The notes: generated by a model from the letters alone, not told the origin. 64,000 nt of DNA from Spinactinospora alkalitolerans (GCF_013408795.1 NZ_JACCCC010000001.1:6200001-6264000), one strand, 5' to 3'. Positions 52,799-62,348 are shown, counted from the stretch's first letter. Numbers and translations: made by a program.

Positions 52799-54142
52799 AT
52801 GTCTGCTACCGAACCACCCGTCGTCGTCATCGGGGCCGGACCGGTCGGGCTGGCCGCCGCCGCGCAGGGCACCGAACGCGGCCTGCCGGTGCTGGTGCTG
52901 GAGAAGGGGGCCTCCGCGGGCGCGGCGGTGCGCGAGTGGGGGCACGTGCGGCTGTTCTCGATGTGGCGGGATCTGGTGGACCCGGCCGCGGAGAAGCTGC
53001 TCGCCGCCACCGGCTGGGTCCGTCCGGCCGACGAGACCTACCCCACGGGGGCGGAGTGGGTCGCCTCCTACCTGGAGCCGCTGGCCGCGGCCCTGGGCGA
53101 GCGCGTGCGCCTCGGAGCGGAGGTCGTCGGCGTGAGCCGCAGGGGCCGCGATCGGGTCGTGGACGCCGACCGGGAGGAGCACCCGTTCACCGTGCGCGTG
53201 CGCACCGCCGACGGCGGCGAGGAGCGCGTCCTGGCCCGCGCGGTCGTCGACGCCTCGGGCACGTGGGGCTCGCCCAACCCGCTGGGCGGCGACGGCCTGC
53301 CCGCCCTCGGCGAGGCGGCCGCCGCCGACCGGGTCTCCCACCGGATCCCCGACGTCGCCGACCCGGCGGTGCGGGCCGGGTACGCGGGTCGGCGCACGGC
53401 GGTGGTCGGCCGCGGCCACTCGGCGCTGACGGCCCTGGTCGCGCTCGCCGAGCTGGCCGAGGAGGCGCCGGGGACGCGTGTGCTGTGGGTGCTGCGCCGC
53501 GGCGAGGTGGGCGACGCATTCGGCGGCGGCACCGCCGATCAGCTCGCGGCGCGCGGCGCGCTGGGACTGCGTGCGGAGAAGGCCGTGCAGGCCGGGCACA
53601 TCGAGATCGTGACCGGGTTCCGCACCGCCGAGGTCCGTGCCGACGGCGGGCGGGTCCTGCTGGTCGACGACGGCGACCGCGCTCTGGAGCCGGTCGACGA
53701 GGTGATCGCGCTGACCGGGTTCCGCCCCGACCTGTCGTGGCTGTCGGAGGTCCGCCTGGGCCTGGACGCCGCGTTGCAGGCGCCGGTGGAGCTGGCGCCG
53801 CTGATCGACCCGAACGTGCACTCCTGCGGCACCGTCTACCCGCACGGCGCCGCGGAGCTGTCCCACCCCGAACCCGGCTTCTACCTGGCCGGGATGAAGT
53901 CCTACGGCCGCGCGCCGACGTTCCTGGCGCTGACGGGCTTCGAGCAGGTGCGCAGCATCGCCGCGGCGATCGCGGGCGACCACGAGGCCGCGGCGAAGGT
54001 CGAGCTGACCCTGCCCGAGACCGGGGTGTGCGGCGGATCGGGCCTCTTCGACGACCCCGCGGCCCAGGCCGAGGGCGGATGCTGCGGCACCGGTCCGGAA
54101 CCCGTCGAGCTGACGCGCCCGGCCGTCCCCGCCCTGAAGTGA
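52799..54142 (+). CDS. arsenic-island flavoprotein with Cys-rich tail
   Basis: A 447-residue FAD/NAD(P)-dependent oxidoreductase. FAD motif VVVIGAGPVGLAAAAQG, second dinucleotide site TAVVGRGHSALTALVAL, and late LTGFRPDLSWLSEV. The C-terminal tail is Cys-rich (GVCGGSGLF, then GGCCGTGPEP), suggesting thiol chemistry or arsenic binding. Such proteins accompany ArsN in actinobacterial ars islands; the reaction is not known to me, with oxidation of trivalent organoarsenicals as a possibility. Its promoter is shared with arsR-arsN. Confidence 0.8.
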   Translation: MSATEPPVVVIGAGPVGLAAAAQGTERGLPVLVLEKGASAGAAVREWGHVRLFSMWRDLVDPAAEKLLAATGWVRPADETYPTGAEWVASYLEPLAAALGERVRLGAEVVGVSRRGRDRVVDADREEHPFTVRVRTADGGEERVLARAVVDASGTWGSPNPLGGDGLPALGEAAAADRVSHRIPDVADPAVRAGYAGRRTAVVGRGHSALTALVALAELAEEAPGTRVLWVLRRGEVGDAFGGGTADQLAARGALGLRAEKAVQAGHIEIVTGFRTAEVRADGGRVLLVDDGDRALEPVDEVIALTGFRPDLSWLSEVRLGLDAALQAPVELAPLIDPNVHSCGTVYPHGAAELSHPEPGFYLAGMKSYGRAPTFLALTGFEQVRSIAAAIAGDHEAAAKVELTLPETGVCGGSGLFDDPAAQAEGGCCGTGPEPVELTRPAVPALK

Positions 54143-54255
54143 GCGACCGGCCCGGAGCGGTACCCGGCGCGCCCGCGGCGGCACCGGCCGCCCCGCGGGC
54201 GCGCCGGGACCGGGCAAGCGGGGCCGGGCAAGCGGGGCCGGGCAAACGGATCGGC

Positions 54256-55359
54256 TCAGCGGCCGACCGCCGCCGGGTCCGCGGTGCCGCGGGCGAAGAA
54301 GCGGCGCGCCCACAGGGAGACGTAGACCAGGCCGACCAGGACCGGGACCTCGATGAGCGGGCCGACCACGCCGGCCAGCGCCTGGCCCGAGGTCACCCCG
54401 AACACGCCGATCGCCACGGCGATGGCCAGCTCGAAGTTGTTGCCCGCCGCGGTGAAGGCCAGCGTGGTGGAGCGCTCGTAGGAGAGCCGGACGGCGCGGC
54501 CGAGCAGCATGGACACCCCCCACATCGCCGCGAAGTAGACCAGCAGCGGGACGGCGATGCGGGCGACGTCGAGCGGCTGGGAGGTGATCGCGTCGCCCTG
54601 CAGGGCGAACAGGAGCACGATGGTGAACAGCAGGCCGTACAGCGCCACCGGGCCGATCTTGGGCAGGAACCGCTCCTCGTACCAGGTGCGGCCCCTGGCC
54701 TTCTCACCGAAGGTGCGGGTGAGGTAGCCGGCCAGCAGCGGGATGCCCAGGAAGACCAGCACGCTCTTGGCGATCTGCCAGGCCGAGACGTCGATGCCGC
54801 TCTGGGACAGGCCCAGCCACCCGGGCAGCACGTCGAGGTAGAACCAGCCCAGCAGCCCGAACGCGACGACCTGGAAGACGGAGTTCAGCGCGACCAGGAC
54901 GGCTGCGGCCTCGCGGTCGCCGCAGGCCAGGTCGTTCCAGATGATGACCATCGCGATGCAGCGGGCCAGCCCGACGATGATCAGACCGGTGCGGTACTCC
55001 GGCAGGTCGGCCAGGAAGATCCAGGCCAGCGCGAACATCACCGCCGGACCCACCAGCCAGTTCAGCACCAGCGAGGAGACGAGCAGCCGGGAGTCGCGGG
55101 TGACGGTGTCGAGGCGGTCGTAGCGGACCTTGGCCAGCACCGGGTACATCATCAGCAGCAGGCCCAGCGCGATCGGCAGCGAGACGCCGTCGACCTGCAC
55201 CGCGTCCAGTACGCCCTGCAGGCCGGGGACGAGCCCGCCCAGACCGAGCCCGGCGGCCATCGCCAGCCCGATCCACACCGGCAGGAACCGGTCCAGCGTC
55301 GACAGCCGTTTCACCTCGCCCGCCCGCGAAGTCGGCGCATCCGTGTCGGCCTGGGCCAT
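54256..55359 (-). CDS. acr3: arsenite efflux transporter Acr3
   Basis: A 367-residue ten-helix permease of the BASS/Acr3 type. Diagnostic motifs: FLPVWIGLAMAAGLGLG, CIAMVIIWNDLACGD with the essential Cys in the ARCIAMV segment, and FTAAGNNFELAIAVAIGVFG. It expels As(III) across the membrane using the proton gradient. It is divergent from arsC over a region with an ArsR-type palindrome. Confidence 0.95.
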   Translation of the reverse strand: MAQADTDAPTSRAGEVKRLSTLDRFLPVWIGLAMAAGLGLGGLVPGLQGVLDAVQVDGVSLPIALGLLLMMYPVLAKVRYDRLDTVTRDSRLLVSSLVLNWLVGPAVMFALAWIFLADLPEYRTGLIIVGLARCIAMVIIWNDLACGDREAAAVLVALNSVFQVVAFGLLGWFYLDVLPGWLGLSQSGIDVSAWQIAKSVLVFLGIPLLAGYLTRTFGEKARGRTWYEERFLPKIGPVALYGLLFTIVLLFALQGDAITSQPLDVARIAVPLLVYFAAMWGVSMLLGRAVRLSYERSTTLAFTAAGNNFELAIAVAIGVFGVTSGQALAGVVGPLIEVPVLVGLVYVSLWARRFFARGTADPAAVGR

Positions 55360-55380
55360 GACCCGTCCTCCCGTCGTCGT

Positions 55381-55414
55381 GTACCGGACCCACGGTACAT
55401 CAGCCTATGCTGAT
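55381..55414. promoter_or_regulatory. ArsR-type operator between acr3 and arsC
   Basis: ATCAGC-CTAT-GCTGAT (55399-55414) is a perfect inverted repeat, preceded by a second one, GTACCG-N6-CGGTAC (55381-55398). The first resembles the box over the distal arsR start at 57452. Confidence 0.65.
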
Positions 55415-55539
55415 ATCAACAACGGCTGATAGATTGAGGTCGACTCCGGCAGCCGCGCCACCGGACACCCGCCGGTGCGCGCCGGGAACCGGCGCCGGTG
55501 TCGGCACGAACACCCGCTTCCCCGAGAGAGGCCGCTCCC

Positions 55540-55950
55540 GTGTCGGACAAGCCCAGCGTGCTCTTCGTCTGCGTACACAACGCCGGACGCTCCCAGATGG
55601 CCGCCGGCCTGCTGACCCACCTCGCCGGCGACGCCGTGGAGGTCCGCTCGGCGGGCTCGGCCCCCGCCGAGGCGATCAACCCCGTTGCCGTGGAGGCCAT
55701 GCGCGAGATCGGCATCGACATCACCGCCGAGCGCCCCAAGGCCCTCACCTCCGACGCGGTCGCGGCCGGCGATGTGGTGATCACCATGGGCTGCGGCGAC
55801 ACCTGCCCGGTCTTCCCCGGCAAGCGCTACCTCGACTGGGAGCTCGACGACCCCGCCGGGCAGGGGATCGAGGCCGTCCGCCCCATCCGCGACGAGATCC
55901 GCCGCCGCGTCGAGGCCCTCATCACCGAACTCGGCGCCGCGGCCCGGTAA
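55540..55950 (+). CDS. arsC: arsenate reductase (low-Mr phosphatase type)
   Basis: A 136-residue arsenate reductase. The P-loop CVHNAGRSQ (C-x5-R) binds arsenate; the DPAGQG-type loop and GCGDTCPVFPG carry the second thiol of the resolving chain. It reduces As(V) to As(III) for export by Acr3, with thioredoxin or mycothiol as the electron source. GTG 55540 follows GAGAGAGG; an upstream GTG at 55498 is less likely. Confidence 0.94.
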   Translation: MSDKPSVLFVCVHNAGRSQMAAGLLTHLAGDAVEVRSAGSAPAEAINPVAVEAMREIGIDITAERPKALTSDAVAAGDVVITMGCGDTCPVFPGKRYLDWELDDPAGQGIEAVRPIRDEIRRRVEALITELGAAAR

Positions 55951-55995
55951 GGCCGCGCGTTCGGGACCGCCGGAGTCCCCGGCGGCGTCGACGCC

Positions 55996-57090
55996 TCAGT
56001 CCGCACCGTCGGCGCCCTCCCGCAGTGACGCCGTGATCTCGGCGACCGCGGTCTTGGCGGTGCGGCCGGCGCCGATGAGGGTGGCCGATGCGCCGCCGGT
56101 CCAGTCCCCGTAGCCGAGCAGGTGCAGGCGCGGTTCGGCGACGCTGCGGGTGCCCTCGGTCGCGACGCGCCCGTCGGCGTCGGGCAGCCCCAGCGGGGCG
56201 AGGTGGTCCAGAACGGGGCGGAAACCGGTGCACCAGACGACCGCGTCGCAGGGCTGGGCGCTGCCGTCGGACCAGGCGACGCCGTCGCGGGTCAGCCGGG
56301 CGAACATCGGCTCGGCCTTCAGCACCCCGCGCTCGCGCACCTCGCGCACGCTCGGCACCATCACGATGTCGCCGAGCGCGGCCACCGCCCCGGTCCCGGG
56401 CCCGCCCGCGCGGCGGTCGCGTTCGCGCCGCGTGGCGATGTCGAACAGCGCGCGGCCGTCGACGTCGTCGGGCATGAACCGGGGCGGGCGGCGCGTCACC
56501 CAGGTGGTCTCGGCCACCTCGGAGACCTCGGCCAGGATCTGCGCGGCGGAGTTGCCCCCGCCCACGACCACCACCCGCTGGCCGGCGAACTCCTCCGGGC
56601 GCCGGTAGGACGCGGTGTGCAGTTGCCGCCCGGTGAACTCCGCCCGCCCCGGCAGGTGCGGGACGACGGGTGCGCGCCAGGTGCCGGTCGCGCTGATCAC
56701 GCTGCGGGCGCGCCACGTCCCCGCGTCGCCCGCCACCTCCAGCGCACCGGCCGTCCGGCGCACCCCGGTGACCCTGACGGGCCTGCGCACCGGCAGGGCG
56801 TAGCGCTGCTCGTAGGCGGTGAGGTAGCGCGCGACGTGGTCGGCGGTGGGGAACTCCTCGCCGTCCTGGTCGGGCATCCACCAGCCGGGCAACGGGCTGT
56901 GCGCGGCGGGCGAGAACAGCCGCAGCGAGTCCCAGTAGTCGGACCAGGAGCCGCCGGGGCGTTCCCGGTCGTCGAGGATGACGAAGTCGGCGCCGGTGCG
57001 CCGCAGGAAGTACCCGGCCGCCAGCCCGGCCTGCCCGCCCCCGATCACGGCCACGTCGACGGCGGAGCCCGGCCCCGGCGCCCTACTCAC
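55996..57090 (-). CDS. arsO: ArsO-type flavin monooxygenase
   Basis: A 364-residue flavin-containing monooxygenase. FAD motif VIGGGQAGLAAGYFLRRTG, NADP motif VVVVGGGNSAAQILAEVSE, plus FSPAAHSPLPGWWMPD and ATGTWRAP typical of class B/ArsO proteins of ars operons. Its reaction is unsettled; a role in (organo)arsenic oxidation is proposed from context. It lies next to the second arsR with a 48-base gap. Confidence 0.85.
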   Translation of the reverse strand: MSRAPGPGSAVDVAVIGGGQAGLAAGYFLRRTGADFVILDDRERPGGSWSDYWDSLRLFSPAAHSPLPGWWMPDQDGEEFPTADHVARYLTAYEQRYALPVRRPVRVTGVRRTAGALEVAGDAGTWRARSVISATGTWRAPVVPHLPGRAEFTGRQLHTASYRRPEEFAGQRVVVVGGGNSAAQILAEVSEVAETTWVTRRPPRFMPDDVDGRALFDIATRRERDRRAGGPGTGAVAALGDIVMVPSVREVRERGVLKAEPMFARLTRDGVAWSDGSAQPCDAVVWCTGFRPVLDHLAPLGLPDADGRVATEGTRSVAEPRLHLLGYGDWTGGASATLIGAGRTAKTAVAEITASLREGADGAD

Positions 57091-57138
57091 CCGTCGCCCG
57101 CGGTGCGCGCCCGGCCGCGTGCCGGGCGGACGCCGAGG

Positions 57139-57459
57139 TCAGTCGCACGGTCGCCGGACCCGCTGGGCCCGCTCGGCCCGGGCCGCGAGCCCGTCCAGGT
57201 CCCGCGCCACCGCCGCGACGGCCTCGGGCCGCAGCCGGTAGTAGGTGAAGCGGCCCTGCGGCTCGGCCTCGACCAGCCCGGCCTCGCGCAGAACCTTCAG
57301 GTGGTGGCTGATCGTGGGCTGGCGCGCGCCCGTCTCCTCGATGAGGTGGCAGGTGCACATCTGCTCCGACGCCAGCAGCCGCACGATCCGCGCCCGCAGC
57401 GGGTCGCCGAACAGCTTGACGACGGACTCCTCGGCCGAACGCTCATCGGACATCAGCAT
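57139..57459 (-). CDS. arsR: ArsR-family arsenic-sensing repressor
   Basis: A 106-residue winged-helix repressor with the helix-3 metal site CTCHL (Cys35, Cys37), then ETGARQPTISHHLKVLREAG as the recognition helix. Arsenite binding releases DNA. An ATCAGCATGCTTTGAT box overlaps its own start (57452-57467), suggesting autoregulation. An alternative ATG two codons in is possible. Confidence 0.93.
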   Translation of the reverse strand: MLMSDERSAEESVVKLFGDPLRARIVRLLASEQMCTCHLIEETGARQPTISHHLKVLREAGLVEAEPQGRFTYYRLRPEAVAAVARDLDGLAARAERAQRVRRPCD

Positions 57460-57467
57460 GCTTTGAT
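57452..57467. promoter_or_regulatory. probable ArsR operator over the arsR start
   Basis: ATCAGCATGCTTTGAT shares ATCAGC and terminal GAT with the box between acr3 and arsC, so one repressor could control both promoters. Confidence 0.5.
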
Positions 57468-57513
57468 GCCACCACGCCGGTCCGGCGGAGTCAAACGCCG
57501 CCGGGGGTCCGGG

Positions 57514-57756
57514 TCAGGGCCGGGCGTGGACGCCGGCGGGGGCGGGCAGCGCCTCGCTGATCCAGACCCAGCTTCCGTTGTTCTCGGTGAAGCGGCGCTG
57601 GAGCTGCTCGACCTCGTCGAGGCGGACGTCGAGCACCGGGCGCCAGGCGCCGGCGGAGCGGTTCTCCAGGTAGAGGCTGTGGGCGTCGGTGCGCACGCGC
57701 AGCGCCTGCTGGGTGCGGGTGGAGCCGTTGGTCATGCGGATGCGGTAGAACGCCAT
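57514..57756 (-). CDS. small conserved hypothetical protein
   Basis: An 80-residue protein (MAFYRIRMTNGSTRTQQALR, SLYLENRSAGAWRPVLDVRL, RRFTENNGSWVWISE). It looks like a compact beta-rich domain. I do not recognise a function. Confidence 0.6.
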   Translation of the reverse strand: MAFYRIRMTNGSTRTQQALRVRTDAHSLYLENRSAGAWRPVLDVRLDEVEQLQRRFTENNGSWVWISEALPAPAGVHARP

Positions 57757-58308
57757 GGTCCCTTCTCAATCGCGGTCGGGAATCGGCGAAGGTGCGCCCC
57801 GACGCCGCTGGAGTAATCCCATGACCTGCGGGAAGGGGAGGGCGCCGAGGCGCGGCGCGCAGTCGGCGCGCACCCACCACCCTACTCTCACGTGAAGGTA
57901 GGGACGCCGAGTGGGGGGAGAGGACCGTCACCGGCTTCGGCGCTTCCGCCGGAATCCACGCCGACCTGGCGCACGGGTCCCCGCTCACCGACCGCTGTGA
58001 GGGCTCTCTCATGCGCCACCGCGATCCGATCCCTTACGTAACGGTAGGATTGTGACTCGTTGAGCCCTTCGGGGCTTTTGCGCGCGGATTCTCCGCTCGC
58101 CCCGATTCCTCCTGGCCGCTGCGCATGAGAGCGGTCAGGCCGGCGGCAACGTCGCCGCGCCGGGGACGCCCGAGGCGTCCCCGAGGTCACTCCCACTTCC
58201 ACCGGCACCGGCCGTGGCGGTGCGCCGTGCCCGCATGCGCTCGTGCCGACCGACAGACCTGACCGCACCGCGGCCCCACTGGGGGCTGCCCGCTTGAGAT
58301 TGGCCCCC
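57757..58308. other. upstream region of the SulP transporter
   Basis: No gene seen. It contains a 24-base imperfect palindrome (57880-57903, arms CCCTAC and GTAGGG around CACGTG) and an orphan hairpin with T run at 58062-58078, described separately. Together they suggest a regulated leader. Confidence 0.45.
58062..58078 (+). terminator. small intrinsic terminator in the SulP leader
   Basis: AGCCC-TTCG-GGGCT followed by TTT: a 5-bp stem with a stable UUCG tetraloop and a T run. No plus-strand gene precedes it, so it may end a short non-coding transcript or act as an attenuator for the SulP gene 230 bases downstream. Confidence 0.55.
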
Positions 58309-59796
58309 GTGACCTCGCAGAAGACGAAGACGCGTCGCAGACCCACGTTCCCGACCCTGACGGTGCTGCGCACCGAGGTGATGGCCGGCCTGGTGGTGGC
58401 CCTGGCGCTGATCCCCGAGGCGATCTCGTTCTCCATCATCGCCGGCGTCGACCCCCGGGTCGGCCTGTTCGCCTCCTTCATCATGGCCGTCTCCATCGCC
58501 TTCCTGGGCGGGCGCCCGGCGATGGTCTCGGCGGCCACCGGCGCGATGGCTCTGGTCGTGGCGCCGCTGTCCAAGGAGTACGGCGTCGACTACCTGCTCG
58601 CGGCCACGATCCTGGCCGGGGTGTTCCAGGTGGTCCTGGGCCTGCTGGGCGTGGCCAAGCTGATGCGGTTCGTGCCGCCCAGCGTCATGACCGGGTTCGT
58701 CAACGCCCTGGCCGTCCTCATCTTCATGGCCCAGATCCCGCACCTGGTCGGCGTGGGCGTCCCGGTCTATGTCCTGGTGGCCGGCGGCCTGGCGATCATC
58801 TTCGGCCTGCCCCTGATCACCAAGGCCGTTCCCGCCCCGCTGGTCGCCATCGTCGTGCTCACCGCCATCGCGGTCGTGATGGGCCTCAAGGCCCCCACGG
58901 TCGGCGACATGGGCGACCTGCCGGGCAGCCTGCCCGTGCCCTTCCTGCCCGAGGTGCCGCTCACCCTGGAGACGCTGCGGCTCATCGCCCCCTACGCGCT
59001 GACGCTGGCGCTGGTGGGCCTGATGGAGTCGCTGATGACCGCCAAGCTGGTCGACGACATCACCGACACCCACTCCTCCAAGAGCCGCGAGGCGCGCGGC
59101 CAGGGCTGGGCCAACGTCATCACCGGCTTCTTCGGCGGCATGGCCGGCTGCGCGATGATCGGCCAGACCATGATCAACGTCAAGTCCGGCGCCCGCACCC
59201 GGCTGTCCACCTTCCTGGCCGGGGTGTTCCTGCTCGTCCTGGTGGTCGCGCTCGGCGACGTGGTCGCCGTCATCCCGATGGCCGCCCTGGTCGCGGTGAT
59301 GATCTTCGTCGCCGTCGCCACCTTCGACTGGCACAGCGTCCACCCCGCCACCCTGCGCCGCATGCCCTGGAGCGAGACCCTGGTCATGGCCGTCACCGTC
59401 GCCGTGGTCGTGGCCACCCACAACCTCGCGATCGGCGTCATCATCGGCGTCATCACCTCCACCGTGATCTTCGCCCGCGGGGTGGCCCACCTCACCCAGG
59501 TCACCAGCGTGCTCGACCCCGACGGCGGCGTGCGGGTCTACTCCGTGCGCGGCGACCTGTTCTTCGCCTCCAGCAACGAACTCATCACCGAGTTCGACTA
59601 CACCGAGGAGGGCGTGGACAAGGTCGTCATCGACCTGTCCTACGCCCACATATGGGACTCCTCGGCGGTCGCGGCCCTGGACCACGCCACCGAGAAGTTC
59701 GCCCGGCACCACATCGAGGTCGAGATCACCGGACTCAACGTGCCCAGCGAGGAGCTCCACAAGGAGCTGTCCGGCACCCTCAGCGGCGGCCACTGA
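58309..59796 (+). CDS. SulP-family anion transporter
   Basis: A 495-residue SLC26/SulP transporter. About ten to twelve hydrophobic segments ([40 protein letters not shown]) precede a C-terminal STAS domain ([40 protein letters not shown]). It may carry sulfate, bicarbonate or another oxyanion. GTG 58309 is chosen by start of conserved sequence; its ribosome site is weak and an upstream start at 58243 exists. Confidence 0.9.
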   Translation: MTSQKTKTRRRPTFPTLTVLRTEVMAGLVVALALIPEAISFSIIAGVDPRVGLFASFIMAVSIAFLGGRPAMVSAATGAMALVVAPLSKEYGVDYLLAATILAGVFQVVLGLLGVAKLMRFVPPSVMTGFVNALAVLIFMAQIPHLVGVGVPVYVLVAGGLAIIFGLPLITKAVPAPLVAIVVLTAIAVVMGLKAPTVGDMGDLPGSLPVPFLPEVPLTLETLRLIAPYALTLALVGLMESLMTAKLVDDITDTHSSKSREARGQGWANVITGFFGGMAGCAMIGQTMINVKSGARTRLSTFLAGVFLLVLVVALGDVVAVIPMAALVAVMIFVAVATFDWHSVHPATLRRMPWSETLVMAVTVAVVVATHNLAIGVIIGVITSTVIFARGVAHLTQVTSVLDPDGGVRVYSVRGDLFFASSNELITEFDYTEEGVDKVVIDLSYAHIWDSSAVAALDHATEKFARHHIEVEITGLNVPSEELHKELSGTLSGGH

Positions 59797-59809
59797 CCCG
59801 GCGACGCCT

Positions 59810-59855
59810 CCGGGGCCGCCCCCCCCGCCCGCGTTCCGGGCGGGGGCGGCCCCGG
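59810..59855. terminator. bidirectional hairpin between sulP and the MpaB-type gene
   Basis: CCGGGGCCGCC and GCCCG on the left pair with CGGGC and GGCGGCCCCGG on the right, with a C-run bulge, giving a very stable stem between two converging genes. Confidence 0.7.
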
Positions 59856-59857
59856 TT

Positions 59858-61042
59858 TCAGTTCCGGGCGTCGGCCATGCTCGCCCGGTACTCCGTGCCC
59901 GGCAGGTGGGCGAACTCGGTGCGGCGGTACTCGGTGTGCTCGGCCAGCGCCTGCCGCCAGGACTCCGGGGTGGCGCGCTGCCAGCGGCGGACCCCGGAGT
60001 TGCCCATGGCGAGCAGCGGCAGGAACGGGGCGACGTCGACCCGTTCGATCCCCAGGGCGTCGGCGGCCTCGTCGCCCTGCATCAGCCGGGTCAGCGCGGC
60101 GAGCAGCGTGCGCACCGACGGTTCCGGCAGCGACAGCGAGCCGCCCATCAGGCCCGACACGAGGGCGTCGACCAGCGCCTCGACCAGGGCGCGGGCCGAG
60201 GCGTCGGGGGCGGCGTTCGTGCCGTCGATGAGGTCCAGCAGCGCGCCGGCCGACGCGTGGTCGTGCACGTCGAGGTAGAACCGGGGGTCCACGCCCACCA
60301 GCGCGGCGATGTGCCGCCAGTAGCGGTAGAGGTCGCGCTCCTCCTCCGGGGTGAGGACGATGCCGACCCGCTCCAGCGCCCTGAAGGGCACGACGGTGAA
60401 GTCCAGCCAGGTCCGGGCGGCGTCCACCTGGTTGATCGGAACGCCCCACTCCTCGACGTCCCACCCGCGCTTGAGGGCGTTGGCGCGGACGCGGGCGTGC
60501 AGCAGGCGCACCTGCACGGTGTCGACGTAGCCCGGGGCGCCGCGCAGCAGCCCGCCGGGCAGGATGGCGTTGCCGCGCCACAGCCCGGTCTCGCCGAGGC
60601 GCCGGGCGGCCCCCTCGGTGAGCTTGCCGGTGCCCATGAGGACCCGCGCGATCCCGGGTGCGCTGTAGGTGTGCACGAGCGAGCCGAGCGCGAACGCCAT
60701 CCGGCTCCAGAACGGGTCCACCGTGAGACTGGCGAGGTCGCCGCGCTCCAGCAGGTCGCGGTCGGCCTCGGCGACGGCCCCCTCCGACTCGCGCAGCAGG
60801 GCCGCGACCGCGGGGGGCGGATCGGCGAGCGCGGCCAGGCCGTCGTTCAGGCCGGCGCCGAGCGCGGTGCGCGCCGCGCCGCCGGACTCGGCGAACTCCG
60901 CGATCACCGCGTCGGCGACCGGATCGCCCTCGCGCAGCCCCTGAGCGAGGAGGTCCAGCCCGGCTTCCCCGTGCCGGGCCCGCACCTCGGCGGCGCTGAG
61001 CAGTCGCCGCGGCGGTGCCGTCAGCGCGGATTCGGTCGACAT
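59858..61042 (-). CDS. MpaB-family oxygenase (DUF2236)
   Basis: A 394-residue protein of the MpaB'/latex-clearing-protein-related family. Conserved features include VDPFWSRMAFALGSLVHTYS, the ARTWLDFTVVPFRALERVG stretch and YRYWRHIAALVGVDPRFYLD. Relatives bind b-type haem or act in oxidative cleavage; the substrate here is unknown. ATG 61042. Confidence 0.82.
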   Translation of the reverse strand: MSTESALTAPPRRLLSAAEVRARHGEAGLDLLAQGLREGDPVADAVIAEFAESGGAARTALGAGLNDGLAALADPPPAVAALLRESEGAVAEADRDLLERGDLASLTVDPFWSRMAFALGSLVHTYSAPGIARVLMGTGKLTEGAARRLGETGLWRGNAILPGGLLRGAPGYVDTVQVRLLHARVRANALKRGWDVEEWGVPINQVDAARTWLDFTVVPFRALERVGIVLTPEEERDLYRYWRHIAALVGVDPRFYLDVHDHASAGALLDLIDGTNAAPDASARALVEALVDALVSGLMGGSLSLPEPSVRTLLAALTRLMQGDEAADALGIERVDVAPFLPLLAMGNSGVRRWQRATPESWRQALAEHTEYRRTEFAHLPGTEYRASMADARN

Positions 61043-61075
61043 TCACGCCTCCATAGGGAGTTTTCGACACGAACC

Positions 61076-61342
61076 CTACCGACCGGCGGCCGCGGCCCCG
61101 CCGGCCGCCGTCGCCGGCACCACGGCGCCCCACCCGAGGACGGACACGGCCGCCGCGCCCCGCCTCCCGTCGACGCCGGGGAGGACGCCGTACACCAACC
61201 CCGCGACGGCGCTCAGGGCCACCGGCAGCCCCAGGGCCCCTGGCAGCAGGGAGAAGGCGCCCCACCCGAGCGCGTAGAGGACGGTCAGCGCCGACGGGAC
61301 GAGCGCTGCCGCGGTGACGATGCCGCGGCGGCGGGATTGCAT
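61076..61342 (-). CDS. small integral membrane protein
   Basis: An 88-residue hydrophobic protein with two or three helices (IVTAAALVPSALTVLYALGW, LPVALSAVAGLVYGVLPG, VSVLGWGAVVPATAAGGA). Function unknown. Confidence 0.5.
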   Translation of the reverse strand: MQSRRRGIVTAAALVPSALTVLYALGWGAFSLLPGALGLPVALSAVAGLVYGVLPGVDGRRGAAAVSVLGWGAVVPATAAGGAAAAGR

Positions 61343-61418
61343 GCCCCGGAACCCGGTGCGCCGGGGCGGCCCCGGACCAGGCCGGTCCTGACGGGCGCCC
61401 CGGCGTTTCGGGACCGGC

Positions 61419-62348
61419 TCAAGTGTTGTCTTCGCTGCGGTTGATCGGGCCGTTGACGCCGTCGGGGAAGAAGCCGCCGGAGGTGGCCTCCTCCGGGGTC
61501 AGGTACACGATGTTGAGCACCTGGCCGGCGCTGCGGCTGAACGCCAGGGCGTCGTCGTCGGCGGGCACGATGTTGGCCTTGCCGTAGGCGTCGACGACCC
61601 CCTGGTCGAGGTCCTCCGGCCCGTCGAGGCTGTCGCGCGCGTCGGATATCCGCACCGAGGGGGCCTCCAGCCCGCGGGCGAGCAGCGTGGTCCTGATGTT
61701 GCTCGCGTGGTAGGCCTCGACGGCGAGCAGGCCGGCCGCGGCCTCCAGGAAGGCCTTGTTGTCGACGAGGGGGGCCGCGCCCTTGTAGGCGGTGACCCCG
61801 ACGTCCTCGAAGACGTAGGCCGCGAGCAGGAAGTTGTTCTCGTTGGCGTAGGGGTCGAACCTCTCGCCCGACCCGACGAGGCCTGCGGCCCGCGCGGCCG
61901 CGGTGAAGGCCGCGTCGATGTCGATGGCGGGGCGCGAGACCGCGGCCGAGCCGAGTGCGCCGCGCAGGAACCGGACGTGGGCCTTCTCGTCGGCGGCGAT
62001 CTCTTCGGCGTACTGCCGGATCAGCTTGGTCTCGAACTTCACCTTCCGGCCGCCCGACACGGCTCCGGTCTCGCCCTTGCCCCCGATGAGGTTCCTCGGC
62101 AGCCCTTCGCCGGTCACCGCCCTCAGGTAGAACTCGGCCTCCAGGTACTCCAGGTTCAGCGCGAAGTTCAGGACGGCTGCGTCGCTGGGCCCGTCGCTCG
62201 ACGTGTCGGCCAGTGCGAAGCCGGGGACCAGGCTCGCGCCGGCCACCCCCAGCCCCGCCGCACCCGCCGCCGTGAAGAACCGGCGCCGGTCGAGGCCGTT
62301 CTCGGCGCTGCGGTCGATCGCGTTCTTGATGAAGGAATTGTTGAACAC
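61419..62348 (-). CDS. Tat-exported ferritin-like domain protein
   Basis: A 309-residue protein. A twin-arginine signal (DRRRFFTAAGAAGLGVAGAS) and ALA cleavage region precede a ferritin_2-type four-helix domain (ALNLEYLEAEFYLRAVTGEG, YAEEIAADEKAHVRFLRGAL, YVFEDVGVTAYKGAAPLV, AVEAYHASNIRTTLLARG) with Glu/His metal-ligand patterns E-x6-Y/E and ExxH. Probably a secreted di-metal protein of unknown function. GTG 62348 has a CGAGGAAG site. Confidence 0.88.
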   Translation of the reverse strand: MFNNSFIKNAIDRSAENGLDRRRFFTAAGAAGLGVAGASLVPGFALADTSSDGPSDAAVLNFALNLEYLEAEFYLRAVTGEGLPRNLIGGKGETGAVSGGRKVKFETKLIRQYAEEIAADEKAHVRFLRGALGSAAVSRPAIDIDAAFTAAARAAGLVGSGERFDPYANENNFLLAAYVFEDVGVTAYKGAAPLVDNKAFLEAAAGLLAVEAYHASNIRTTLLARGLEAPSVRISDARDSLDGPEDLDQGVVDAYGKANIVPADDDALAFSRSAGQVLNIVYLTPEEATSGGFFPDGVNGPINRSEDNT

